DNA of 64,000 bases from DASYTH01 sp036002505 (GTDB taxonomy: Bacteria; Actinomycetota; Actinomycetes; Mycobacteriales; Pseudonocardiaceae): positions 5,463 to 69,462 of the forward strand of contig NZ_DASYTH010000335.1 of assembly GCF_036002505.1 (NCBI RefSeq), in the 5' to 3' direction. Shown piece after piece: positions 35,010 to 43,705 of this stretch (its first letter is position 1; each line of letters starts with the position of its first letter). Position numbers and translations under genes: made by a program. Below the pieces are notes generated by a model. The model saw only the letters and a list, made by a program, of their open reading frames with translations, made no database searches and was not told where the DNA came from.

Positions 35010-35767
35010 GACGCCCTGCCCTCCTGCTCATGATCGACTCGCGGATACCCGCCATTGCCGCGGAACTCGGTGGCCGCGGACGTGAGCCGCAGGAACGCGT
35101 CTTCCAGCGAGTCGGACCGGGCAGACAGCTCGGCGACCGACGTATCAGCCAGCAGCCGTCCCTGGCCGATCACCACGAGATGGTCGGCCGTCAACGCCAT
35201 CTCGCTGATCAGGTGGCTGGACACGAACACCACGCGACCCTGTGCCGCCAGCGACCTCACGAGATTGCGTACCCACCGGATCCCCTCCGGATCCAGGCCG
35301 TTGACCGGCTCGTCCAGCAACAGCACGCCGGGATCGCCCAACAGTGCCGCGGCGATGCCGAGCCGTTGCGCCATGCCGAGGGAGAACTTCCCGGCCCGCC
35401 GCCTGGCCGCACCGTCGAGCCCGACGATGGCGAGCACCTCGTCTACCCGCGATCGGCGGATGCCGTTGCTCGCGGCGAGCGCCGCCAGGTGGGCACGCGG
35501 GCTGCGGCCCGGATGGAACGCCTTGGCCTCCAGCAACGCGCCGACCTCGCGCAACGGCCACCGCAGGTCGCGGTACCGGCGGCTACCGACCCGTGCCTGC
35601 CCGGCCGTTGGCGCGTCGAGCCCCAGGATCATGCGCATCGTGGTGGACTTTCCGGAGCCGTTCGGGCCGAGGAAACCGGTCACGATGCCGGGCCGCACCT
35701 CGAAGCTCAACCGGTCGACGGCGAGCACCGAACCGTACCGCTTGGTCAAGCCATGTACCTCGATCAT
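35006..35767 (-). CDS. ABC exporter ATP-binding protein
   Basis: A 253-residue ATPase: Walker A FLGPNGSGKSTTMRMI, signature FSLGMAQRLGIA (SLGM in place of LSGGQ, as in this exporter branch), Walker B GVLLLDEPVNGLDPEG and H-loop FVSSHLISEM. I start at ATG 35767 with gcaggagg upstream; the extra 22 upstream residues in the open frame are not conserved-looking. It is nearly twin in sequence to the ATPase at 55979-56905 but lacks that protein's C-terminal extension. It is the second gene of the operon. Confidence 0.93.
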   Translation of the reverse strand: MIEVHGLTKRYGSVLAVDRLSFEVRPGIVTGFLGPNGSGKSTTMRMILGLDAPTAGQARVGSRRYRDLRWPLREVGALLEAKAFHPGRSPRAHLAALAASNGIRRSRVDEVLAIVGLDGAARRRAGKFSLGMAQRLGIAAALLGDPGVLLLDEPVNGLDPEGIRWVRNLVRSLAAQGRVVFVSSHLISEMALTADHLVVIGQGRLLADTSVAELSARSDSLEDAFLRLTSAATEFRGNGGYPRVDHEQEGRAS

Positions 35768-35783
35768 CAGGATCGCCTCCTGC

Positions 35784-36425
35784 TCACGCGGCACGAGCGG
35801 GGCGAGCCGGCTGGACCGTCGGCGCGGTCCCACCCAGCACGGTCCGGATCAGGCCGCCGTGCAGGCGGGTCAGACCGCGCACCGCCCACAGCAGCAGCGG
35901 GACGCTCGACACCAGGACCAGCCCGGCGTGCACGGCCCACGCGCCGAGCAGCGTCGGGCCGCCCCACGAGCCGTCGTACGTGCTGGCCCAGATGCTGCCG
36001 GTGTGTGACACCCGGCGCAGGCCCCACAAGCTGAACGCGACGCCGGACTGCTCATCGATGGTCAGGTAGTTGCGCAGCGGGAAGCCCAGGTTCAGGAGCG
36101 CATGCAGCGCGAGGTACTGGAGGACCGCCCACGAAACGAGACCGATCGCCAGGCCGGCGACGGACCCGACCAACACCCGTGCCGCCACCAGCGATGTCGC
36201 CGTCTCAGATGTCGCCGTGTCACCGGCCGCTCGCCCGGTCAACCCGCTGGCGAGGCTTCGCTGGTATCGGGCGGCCGTGCCGGCCCGACCGGCGAGCGCC
36301 AAGACCAGGCACACCACACAGACCGGCACCGCGGCGATCGCGTAGCCGATCCGGCGCCAGGTGCCGACACCGTACGCGACTCGCCAGAACGACAGGACCG
36401 TCCCTGCCACTCGCCCTACCTGCAT
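35784..36425 (-). CDS. membrane protein, first gene of the ABC/two-component operon
   Basis: A 213-residue protein with about four hydrophobic segments (near residues 15-45, 80-110, 150-175, 180-200) and an extracytoplasmic stretch around TIDEQSGVAFSLWGLRRVSHTGS. I do not recognise a family. ATG 36425 is chosen since ggagg lies 5 nt upstream; the ORF is open to 36509 but without protein-like sequence. It lies 16 nt before the ATPase gene, so it probably acts as an accessory subunit or sensor of the exporter (inference). Confidence 0.75.
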   Translation of the reverse strand: MQVGRVAGTVLSFWRVAYGVGTWRRIGYAIAAVPVCVVCLVLALAGRAGTAARYQRSLASGLTGRAAGDTATSETATSLVAARVLVGSVAGLAIGLVSWAVLQYLALHALLNLGFPLRNYLTIDEQSGVAFSLWGLRRVSHTGSIWASTYDGSWGGPTLLGAWAVHAGLVLVSSVPLLLWAVRGLTRLHGGLIRTVLGGTAPTVQPARPARAA

Positions 36426-37320
36426 CACAACCTCCGTCGCATGGTCCGCCCGTAAGTCGAACAACGGATTCAACGCTACGAATCGGGCATGCGGGGTGGA
36501 ACGCGGCAACCACCCATCTTTGCCTGGGGGAAATCCCCCGGCTTCGTTCGGTCGCCGGCGAGCATCTTTCGAACGAGGTCGACAGCACGAACGACCTCGG
36601 CGTCGACGGGGTCAGGGGCGACACCGGCGGAGTAGATCTACGACCGTTGCCAGCGGCCGGCGCCGCTGGGCCAGCTGCCGGCTCGGCTGCACAGCCAGGG
36701 CCGCGGCAGGCACCTGGCCTTGAAGGTCCTCTAACCGCCGTCACGGCCCTCTAACCCGGTCCCGGCGGTCCCGCCCGGTGAATCACTGGACGTCCCGATC
36801 CGCAGCCACCACAGACGGTCGCCTGTAGGCAGCAAGCAGCCGCCAGGCCGCCGGGTGATGGAAAAGGTTCGCCGGTGCTGGTTGCAAGCTGCGCCGCGCG
36901 GCGCACTGTTCCGCCTAGAGTGCCCGCGCGGCAGCCTGGTCGAATACCGTGCACAACGTCGCCACACGCGGCCGCTGGGCCGTACCACTGATGCAACGCC
37001 GCCTGCCCCACCACATGCGTCGCGACCTCGCCGCTCTGCTACAGACCATCGGCCGGCACCTCGACTGCCCCGCATACCCCAACCCAGAAGATGACCACGA
37101 CACAGCGACCCGCTGACGGCCTGCCCGGCATCGGCGACCGGCCATACCCGTCCGCCGCGGTGCGCGTGACGCGCATTCATCTGGCTGTGCGGGCACTGAG
37201 GTTGATCTCAGCAAGGGTTGGACGGCACACTGCGTGATCTGCTGGCCGTTGGTGCTGGTGGAGTCGGGCTGTCGGCCAGACCGGGGAGACGCTGCTGGTG
37301 ACGTCCGGCATGCTGTGGGC
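36426..37320. other. 895-base stretch without an intact gene
   Basis: Most of this region shows only arginine-rich shadow frames. One forward frame from 36919 to the stop at 37116 looks protein-like: WSNTVHNVATRGRWAVPL, MQRRLPHHMRRDLAALLQTIG and a cysteine in GRHLDCPAYPNPEDD. It has no start codon near its beginning and follows a TAG, so it is probably the C-terminal tail of a lost gene, family unknown. Nothing else is recognised. Confidence 0.3.
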
Positions 37321-37773
37321 ATGACCGAGGAACCGAAAGATCGTTCCGCCCCGTCCGGCGACACGGTGTCCACTTCACCACCAGTGATCTCTGTGATGCT
37401 GATCGTCCCAGACGCAGACGCTGCGGTTGCCTGGTACAAGACCGCACTGGGCGCGACAGAGTTGTGGAACCTTGGTGGCGTGGCCGGCCTTGAGATCAGT
37501 GGCGGCCCCTTCTTCCTCCACGAGGTCAATCCCAAGAACCCCACGGAGACCAGTCCCGACCACGCGGGGGTCACGAGCACCCGCATCGAGGTGTTTGCCG
37601 AGGACCCAGACACCTTCATCGAGCGCGCCGTCGGCGCCGGCGCAACCGCCGGAGCGGAAATCGAGGATCACCGCGTGCCCTGGGGGACGCACCGTCAAGG
37701 TGGCTTCACGGACCCGTTCGGTCACAACTGGTCGGTAGGCGATAAGTCGCCCCTGCGCCCGTTTCCAGGCTGA
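37321..37773 (+). CDS. VOC-family protein, PhnB/glyoxalase-like
   Basis: A 150-residue single VOC domain: VISVMLIVPDADAAVAWYKTAL at the start, ATELWNLGGVAGLEISGGPFFLHEV in the middle, and the C-terminal DRVPWG-like segment (here DHRVPWGTHRQGGFTDPFGHNWSVGD) carrying the usual DPFGHxW ending. Such proteins act as lyases, isomerases or drug-binding resistance proteins. The start ATG 37321 has no clear Shine-Dalgarno; the open frame extends to 37234. Single gene. Confidence 0.85.
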   Translation: MTEEPKDRSAPSGDTVSTSPPVISVMLIVPDADAAVAWYKTALGATELWNLGGVAGLEISGGPFFLHEVNPKNPTETSPDHAGVTSTRIEVFAEDPDTFIERAVGAGATAGAEIEDHRVPWGTHRQGGFTDPFGHNWSVGDKSPLRPFPG

Positions 37774-37859
37774 TCAGGGGCCAGCCTTTCACATGCGCCC
37801 GCAGGATCGCGCATCGCCTCATCGCGCGGTCGGGCCCCGCTCTGACGCGAAGTGTTCGG

Positions 37860-38130
37860 TCATCGGGTCGCGGTGACCGCGCTGGTGCGTCCCCACGGCC
37901 CGCCGTACCAGAACCGCCAGCCCAGGTCGCGCACCAGACCCAGGCCGGCCAATTGGTCGGCGTACGCCCGCGCGTGGCGGAAATCGGCCAACACCAGCCG
38001 GCCACCCGGGCGCAACAGCCGGGCGGCCTCGCCGACCGCCGTCATCCGGCCCGGCGTGATCGGCGCGGTCCGACGGCGCCTACCCATGGTCGAGGTCGAC
38101 GCCACCACGGAGCTGATCGGGCCCCACGGG
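37860..38130 (-). pseudogene. C-terminal remnant of a class I SAM-dependent methyltransferase
   Basis: The minus-strand frame reads VVASTSTM, then a scrambled patch, then EAARLLRPGGRLVLADFRHARAYADQLAGLG and a stop. LLRPGGRLVLADF is the standard post-motif segment of these methyltransferases. The Gly-rich SAM-binding motif and the N-terminus are missing, so only about one third of a gene remains. The upstream end merges into the tail of the MerR-type gene. Confidence 0.6.
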
Positions 38131-38239
38131 CCGGTCCGGGTTGTACCGGCTGGGGTGTCGGCGCGCCGCGCTGGGACGTCATCGCGGTGATGACGACCCC
38201 AGCACGGCGGCGGCTCGCGCGGCTGCGGAAGCCGGAGCG

Positions 38240-39037
38240 TCATACGGTGACCTGCGTACGGCGACCGGGATGACCCGCTCGGGCGCCCGGCGGTGCTGGT
38301 GCGGCACTCGGCCTGCCTCCGGGTGGGGCCGGTCGGCAGTCGAGGTAGGCGTCCAGTGCGGCGGCGCCAGTGAGCATGGCGCGGCTGCGGGCCGAGAGGC
38401 GGGCATGCCAGTCGCGCAGCGTCGACGCGAGCGGTGCGACGCCTCCGGCGGAACGGACTTGGACGATCAGCGGGGCGATCTGCTCAAGCGGGTAGCCGCC
38501 CCGTCTGAGCTGGTGGGCGAGTAGGGCGTCGCGTACGTCGGCTGCGCTGTAGACCCGGTAGCCCGTCTGCGGGTCGCGGCGCGGTTGGACCAGGCCAGCG
38601 CGTTCCCATTTGCGCAGCGTGGCCGCGCGGATGCCGAGCCTTCTGGCCAGGGGGCCGACGAACGTGCCGCCGCGTTCCTGCGGTACGGGATTGAGGTCGC
38701 GAAGCGCGGCTTCGACGGCCTGGATGGTGCGGCGGTCGTCGAGCAGCTGGGCGTGACTTTCGTCGATGAGTCGAAGCGCGTCCTCGGTGGCGTCCCGGTT
38801 GATCGCCTGCATGATTGCCGTGGCCGTCTGGTGGCCGTGTCCGGGCACGAGCGCGAGGAACGCGCGCAGGGCTTGCGCGTGCCACGGCGTGTAGGTGCGG
38901 TAGCCATGCAGGGTGCGTTCGGCGCCCGGAAGGATTCCGGCCGCCTCGTAGTTCCTGATCGCCTGTGTGGACAGCCCGTGCGCTCGCGCCAGGTCAACCG
39001 GCCTGAGCCGTCCACCGTCTTGAAGGTTTCGCGTCAC
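38240..39037 (-). CDS. regulator with two MerR-type DNA-binding domains
   Basis: A 265-residue protein starting at GTG 39037. Residues 9-60 form one MerR HTH (LRPVDLARAHGLSTQAIRNYEAAGILPGAERTLHGYRTYT) and residues about 125-175 a second (GPLARRLGIRAATLRKWERAGLVQP, QTGYRVYSAADV). The linker is helical and the C-terminal 30 residues are Pro/Gly-rich. Two complete MerR heads in one chain is an unusual layout, though I believe it occurs in some actinomycetes. A perfect 7+3+7 inverted repeat in the 58-nt divergent spacer is a good operator candidate. It probably controls the esterase-like gene and itself. Confidence 0.85.
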   Translation of the reverse strand: MTRNLQDGGRLRPVDLARAHGLSTQAIRNYEAAGILPGAERTLHGYRTYTPWHAQALRAFLALVPGHGHQTATAIMQAINRDATEDALRLIDESHAQLLDDRRTIQAVEAALRDLNPVPQERGGTFVGPLARRLGIRAATLRKWERAGLVQPRRDPQTGYRVYSAADVRDALLAHQLRRGGYPLEQIAPLIVQVRSAGGVAPLASTLRDWHARLSARSRAMLTGAAALDAYLDCRPAPPGGRPSAAPAPPGARAGHPGRRTQVTV

Positions 39038-39066
39038 TGTTCTGCCGATATCGACGAGAAGTTTTC

Positions 39067-39088
39067 ATCGTTGGTTCAACGATACCGT
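39067..39088. promoter_or_regulatory. MerR-type operator and -10 box
   Basis: ATCGTTGGTTCAACGAT (39067-39083) is a perfect inverted repeat of 7-nt arms with a 3-nt centre. Its last base starts TACCGT (39083-39088), a -10 box that ends 7 nt before the ATG of the esterase-like gene, so the transcript would be leaderless. Binding next to the -10 fits MerR-type control. Confidence 0.6.
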
Positions 39089-39095
39089 TGAGGGC

Positions 39096-40297
39096 ATGAC
39101 TGCTGGTATCACAGACGCCGCCCATGTCGTCGACGCTGCTACCGTCATGGGGTTGGTCCCGGCCCGGCCGCGGCTGCTCGCCTTGGGCGAGCCCACCCAC
39201 GGCGAGGACGTTCTGCTCGACTGCGAAACGATCTCTTCCGGCAACTCGTCGAGCAGGAGCGCTACCGGACGATCGCGATCGAGAGTGACTGCATGATGGG
39301 CCTGGTCGTGGACGACTACGTCACGTCGGGCACGGGCACCCTCGACGAGGTCATGGAGCGCGGCTTCAGCCACGAGTGGGGCGCCTTCGCGGCCAACCGC
39401 GAGCTGGTGCGCTGGATGCGCGCGTACAACGACGGCCGGCCCGGGTCACAGCAGCTCCGCTTCGCCGGGTTCGACGGCCCGCTGGAGATCACCGGCGCGG
39501 CGAGCCCGCGGCAGGCCCTCACCGCACTGCACGCCTACCTCACCGCCTGGGCCGACGCCGACCTGCTCCTCTGCACCGCCGATACGCTCGACCGCCTGCT
39601 CGGCGCCGACGACCGCTGGACCAATCCCGCCGCGATGATGGACCCGTCCCAGTCCGTGGGGCAGACACCCGAGGCCAACCAGCTGCGGCTGCTCGCCGAC
39701 GACCTGGTGGCCCTGCTCGACGCGCAGACGCCACATCTGATCGCGGCGTCCTCGCGGGACGACCGGGACCGGGCACGCCTGTACGGTCGTACCGCCATCG
39801 GGCTGCTGCGGTACCACTTCTGGATGGCCGAGACGGCACCGGGCCGGATGGCGCGGCTGGTGGGCCTGCGGGATTCGATGATGGCCGCCAACCTGCTCGC
39901 CCTCGCCGAACGGAGCCCGACGCTGGTGAACGCGCACAACGGCCATCTGCAGCGGGACAAGAGCACGATGCGGATGGGCGACCTGCCGCTGGAATGGTGG
40001 AGCGCCGGCGCGATCGTCAGCGCCCACCTGGGCGACGGGTACGCCTTCCTGGCCACCGCCCTCGGCACGATCCGCCACCATGGCGTGGACGCCCCACCCC
40101 CGGACACCATCGAGGGGCTGCTGTACGCGCTGCCGAAGGACCGTTACGTCGTCGACGCCCGCCGACTGGCCACCGTCCTCGGCGACGTGACGCCCGCCCC
40201 CCGCGTGTCCCCCTGGTACGGTTACTCCCCATTGGACCCGGCCCACCTGGCCAGCACCGACGGGATCGTGTTCGTCAAGGACGCCCGGCGGAGCTAG
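39096..40297 (+). pseudogene. erythromycin esterase-like hydrolase, frameshifted
   Basis: The first frame from ATG 39096 gives RPRLLALGEPTHGEDVLLD, the family's N-terminal motif with the first catalytic His. Near 39222 the reading must shift by one missing base into the frame RNDLFRQLVEQERYRTIAIESD and then continue to 40297 with ERGFSHEWG, FAGFDGPLEI and NAHNGHLQRDK, all family features. The joined protein has about 400 residues, the usual length. Members hydrolyse macrolide lactones or related esters, or act on nucleosides; the substrate is unknown. One indel only, so sequencing error, recent inactivation or programmed shift are all possible. Confidence 0.85.
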
Positions 40298-40394
40298 GCT
40301 CCCCCAGCGTTCAGCAACGACTGTCGATGGTGGCGTCCACATCGAGGGCTGGGCTGATGAGGATGCGGTCGGCGCCCGCCGATCTTTTACCGCG

Positions 40395-40826
40395 GTGATG
40401 ATTCACAACGGTCGCGCGGCCGGCCACGCTGCCATCAGAGTCGACGGGAGCTCGCCTCGACCTGGGCAATTGGTGCTGTCTCGGCAAGGTGTCGTCGGCA
40501 AGATTTCGTCGGTCGACGGCGGCACCGCTGTTGTTGACAGGGCTGGTTCGGAGGGGTTCCAGGTCGTCGTCGCTTCTGCGCATGTCCCGCGCGCGGTCGT
40601 GCGGACCGGTCGCGATGGACTAGCGGTGGAGGCGATGGTGGGCGGTGTCCGTCCGCCTCAGGAGGAGATGCTGTACGCCTACGACGACGGCCCGGACGGT
40701 ATCAGCGTGTTCCCCTTCGCGCGGCTGGAACCGGAGGCGGCTGACCAAGGCGCGGCTCGACCGGTTCGGCAGGTCGCCGAGTGGACCAACGACACCAGGC
40801 TCTTTGTCGTGGCGGCCTCGGCGTAG
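40395..40826 (+). CDS. hypothetical protein
   Basis: A 143-residue frame starting at GTG 40395 (or ATG 40398). Composition is balanced rather than Arg-rich, and the middle reads like a small beta-barrel (GQLVLSRQGVVGKISSVDGG, AVVDRAGSEGFQVVVASAHV). I recognise no family and see no strong ribosome binding site. An antisense frame of similar length exists but is highly arginine-rich, so the forward frame is more likely real. No operon partner. Confidence 0.35.
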   Translation: MMIHNGRAAGHAAIRVDGSSPRPGQLVLSRQGVVGKISSVDGGTAVVDRAGSEGFQVVVASAHVPRAVVRTGRDGLAVEAMVGGVRPPQEEMLYAYDDGPDGISVFPFARLEPEAADQGAARPVRQVAEWTNDTRLFVVAASA

Positions 40827-40906
40827 ACGTTGCGCGTAGACGTGTCGGGCGGCCAACCCGCGGTACTCGCGACGCCGGGCGGTTCCGAATCCGGCCCGCT
40901 TCGTCC

Positions 40907-41167
40907 TCAATGGTCGTCGGCGACGTCGACCGGCAGGTCTTCGAACCACCACATGCGTATCAGGTAGCGTTCCGTCCCGGCCCCGCGTGTCTCCATGAAT
41001 TCCCTTCTGTTCGAGGAGTGGTAACGCCTGGGCGGCAGGGGAAAGTTCGCGAACCAGCTGTCGTGCTTGGTCTCGGCCAGTGTAGAACAGGTTGACCGTG
41101 TATCGGCCGGCCGGCCGCGGAAGATGAGGCACTCGAGGGTCTCACCGGGCGAAACACGATCTTGGTA
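40907..41167 (-). pseudogene. unrecognised C-terminal gene fragment
   Basis: A minus-strand frame open from a TAG at 41168 to the TGA at 40907 encodes a protein-like chain: SPGETLECLIFRGR, then LAETKHDSWFANFPLPP, RRYHSSNRREFMETRG and TERYLIRMWWFEDLPVDVAD-DH. Aromatic and charged residues are distributed as in a real protein. It has no start codon near its beginning, only an internal ATG at 40996 with agaaggg upstream, which would give 29 residues. I take it as the tail of a 5'-truncated gene. Family unknown. Confidence 0.4.
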
Positions 41168-41185
41168 CTAGGCGCCGACTAGCCC

Positions 41186-43609
41186 CTACGCATACACCTC
41201 GAGTTCGTAGATGCGTGCGGTGGTGTCGGTGGTCGAGGTCGGCGTGATGACGTTGAGCCGCACGTACCGCCCGTTGACCGGTGCGGCCAGCGGGTGTGTG
41301 GTGGCGTTTGCCGTGTTGCCTCGTGGCGAGGCCACCGTGTGCCAGGTGCCGGCGTCTTTGGACACCAGCAGGTCGAAGTCGCGGGTGTTCCAACCGGTCG
41401 GTTCCCCGCCAGCGCCCGCGTGGTACACGGTGAAGGATCCGATCGCGTACTCCCGGCCCAGATCCACCTGGAGGAACCTGGTCGATGCGGCCGAGCACCA
41501 CTTGTCGCTGTTGCCGCCCGAGACGCCACCGTTGACGGCCTTTTCCGGGCCTTCCATGGCATTGCACGACATGCTGCCGGTGGCGGGCTTGTTCAGCGCC
41601 AGGTTCGACCCGGTGCCCGGGCCGCTGGTGGTGATGGCGTCGAGGTTCACGTTGCCGCTGTCACCGGCGTAGAACCTGTAGGCCACCGTGTTTCGGCCGG
41701 CGTTGAGGCTGAGTGTTTCCGACCTTGTGCTCCAGGTGTCCCAGTCGGGCAGCGCCGGCAGGCTGGTCTGGCGCACCCTCACCCCGTTCACAAATACGCT
41801 GAGCGTCTTCGCCGAGCCAGTGGCATTGGCGTATCGCAGTGCGACCTTGTACTGCCCCGCGCTCGTGGTATTGATTGTGAACTCGGTGGTCGCGCCCTGG
41901 TTCCAGTATCCGTCGACGAATTCGGTTCCGGTGTAGCCGGCGTGGTCGTTGTTCGCCTTGGCACCGCCCGTGAGCACCGCGTTCTCCGCCTGAAGGGTGG
42001 TGCTAGGTTCGCCATTGGTCAGGGTGATCTCGACGGTGTGGGTCCCGGTCAGTGTGGTCGGGACCGAGTGGTTGTCGGTTGCCGCGCCGTCGAGTGTGAA
42101 CGAGCTGATGACATTGCCCGATCCGCGCAACGTGATGTTGAGGGTCGCGTCGCGGTAGCGCACCCCGGACAGCGTCACATCACCCCAGCCCGACGGGAGC
42201 GTGGGTGTGAAGTTGATACCGCCGGTCGTGTACGTCATGCCGAACAGGCCGGAGTAGATCATGCGCAGGAACGCGGTCGCCGACCACGTTTGATTCTCCA
42301 CCGAGCCCCAATGTCCGCCGGTCTGCCAGCCTCCGTCCACTTCGCCGGTCTGCGCGTTGTAGATCTCGTAGAAGCCGTCGCTCGAGTTGGCGAGGCTGGC
42401 CAGCGTTGCCACTTCGGTGGCGAACCGGCTCTGGTCACCGGAGTGAGCGGCGGCACTGGCCCAGAAACCCTGCACCATCGGCCATACGATTACGTTGTGC
42501 CGGCCGGGCTTAGCGTCGCCATAACGGGCGAAATGCGGGTAGACGTCGACGATGCCCTGCGGCTGAACATGGGTGTTCTGCATTATCGAGCGCGCCTGGT
42601 TGCCATCGGCGATGTCGAACAGAATCGCCAACGACAGCCCGGTGCCCTCTTCCGACTGGTCGAGCGTGCCCGACAGGCTGTCACCGTTGTGGATGAAATA
42701 GCCGTACGTTCCTTTGCTGGCGATCCAGAAGTGTTGGTTGATCTTCGTCTTCAGGGAATCCGCGTTGGCGTTGAGCGCGGATACCTCGGTGGCGGGCCGG
42801 CCGAGCGCGGAAGCCATCTGCGCGGCACCACGATAGGCGGTGTAGTAGAGCGCGTTCGTGCTCAAGGACATCATTTTGTCGGTCGTCGGGTAATCACCGA
42901 CGAACGAGCCTCTGCTCTCGGTGGTGTCCGCCGGCGGTACCGGATACCCGGCGATGCCGTCGTTGAAGAACGAGGGCCCCTGAAACAGGCCGTACGTGGC
43001 GTTGTAGTTCGCGCAGCGGCGTAGGTTGAGAATGTTGGTTGCCGTCTGGTACGCATCGGTGAGGAAGCTCCGGTCGCCGGTCACGAGATAGTGGTTCCAG
43101 GCCGAGGTCAACCACACCACCTGGTCCCACCATTGATTGTCCTGTTCGACGATCAGTTGCCCGTTCGCCTGCCGGCGCACCACCGACCACAGCGTATTTC
43201 TGGCCACCTCGGGTTCGAGCAGGCTGGCCGCGTTCCACGAGTTCACCGACGCGTCGCGGGCCCACGGCTGCTGGTAGCCGCCACCGGCGCGGATGAACGT
43301 GCCGGGCGGGTCGGTCAGCAGGCCCGTCTGGTTGTACACGTCGGGGTCGTAGCGAACCGTGTTGATGTCGAGCAGATTTTTCAGCGCCTTGCCGTAGGCC
43401 GCACCCAGGGTTGACTGCGGGCCGGCCTTCGCGAAGGTCAGCGTCGGTCGGGTGACCGCCGCCTGGGCCGAGCTGCCGCCGAACTCCAGCACCGTGGCGC
43501 TCACCGCCACCAGCAGCGACACCGTCAGGCACCCGCGTCCGGGGCGACGTCGCGACAGACGCGGCGATTCCTCATGGCGCGGTACCGTAGCGCGCGGGTA
43601 GGCGATCAT
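41186..43609 (-). CDS. secreted modular six-hairpin glycosidase with two carbohydrate-binding modules
   Basis: An 807-residue secreted enzyme. After a signal peptide (hydrophobic VSLLVAVSATVLEF around residues 30-44, cleavage near AQA-AV) comes an (alpha/alpha)6 glycosidase domain (about 55-500; GTFIRAGGGYQQPWARDAS, DQSEEGTGLSLAIL, GGWQTGGHWGSVENQTWS) as in GH37/GH63/GH78-like enzymes. A CBM6/35-like beta-sandwich follows (about 530-660; LQAENAVLTGGA, DGYWNQGATTEFTI, YRFYAGDSGNVNLDAI), and then a C-terminal F5/8-type C (CBM32) domain (NLALNKPATGSMSCN, RIYELEVYA). It should debranch or trim plant or microbial polysaccharide. The exact start (ATG 43609 or an internal GTG) is uncertain. Confidence 0.85.
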   Translation of the reverse strand: MIAYPRATVPRHEESPRLSRRRPGRGCLTVSLLVAVSATVLEFGGSSAQAAVTRPTLTFAKAGPQSTLGAAYGKALKNLLDINTVRYDPDVYNQTGLLTDPPGTFIRAGGGYQQPWARDASVNSWNAASLLEPEVARNTLWSVVRRQANGQLIVEQDNQWWDQVVWLTSAWNHYLVTGDRSFLTDAYQTATNILNLRRCANYNATYGLFQGPSFFNDGIAGYPVPPADTTESRGSFVGDYPTTDKMMSLSTNALYYTAYRGAAQMASALGRPATEVSALNANADSLKTKINQHFWIASKGTYGYFIHNGDSLSGTLDQSEEGTGLSLAILFDIADGNQARSIMQNTHVQPQGIVDVYPHFARYGDAKPGRHNVIVWPMVQGFWASAAAHSGDQSRFATEVATLASLANSSDGFYEIYNAQTGEVDGGWQTGGHWGSVENQTWSATAFLRMIYSGLFGMTYTTGGINFTPTLPSGWGDVTLSGVRYRDATLNITLRGSGNVISSFTLDGAATDNHSVPTTLTGTHTVEITLTNGEPSTTLQAENAVLTGGAKANNDHAGYTGTEFVDGYWNQGATTEFTINTTSAGQYKVALRYANATGSAKTLSVFVNGVRVRQTSLPALPDWDTWSTRSETLSLNAGRNTVAYRFYAGDSGNVNLDAITTSGPGTGSNLALNKPATGSMSCNAMEGPEKAVNGGVSGGNSDKWCSAASTRFLQVDLGREYAIGSFTVYHAGAGGEPTGWNTRDFDLLVSKDAGTWHTVASPRGNTANATTHPLAAPVNGRYVRLNVITPTSTTDTTARIYELEVYA

Positions 43610-43670
43610 GCGACACCTCGAACTCGTGGATGCGGGTTGCGGTGTTGGTGTTCTTGGCGGGTATGTCCAT
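43607..43670 (-). pseudogene. C-terminal remnant of a second F5/8 type C (CBM32) domain
   Basis: Directly upstream of the glycosidase start, the minus strand reads MDIPAKNTNTATRIHEFEVS. This matches the end of the downstream glycosidase (TDTTARIYELEVYA), so it is the tail of another discoidin-domain protein. The frame runs past the expected end into the glycosidase start and stops at about 43575. It hints at an ancestral tandem pair of secreted enzymes. Confidence 0.5.
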
Positions 43671-43705
43671 GTTGGATATGGCGTCGCGGGCAGATGTCGC
43701 GCCGC

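Noticed and set aside
34192..35055. N-terminal extension of the histidine kinase frame to 777 residues
   Set aside because: The extension overlaps the whole permease gene antisense-in-frame and is Arg/Gly-rich; ATG 34191 gives a normal kinase.
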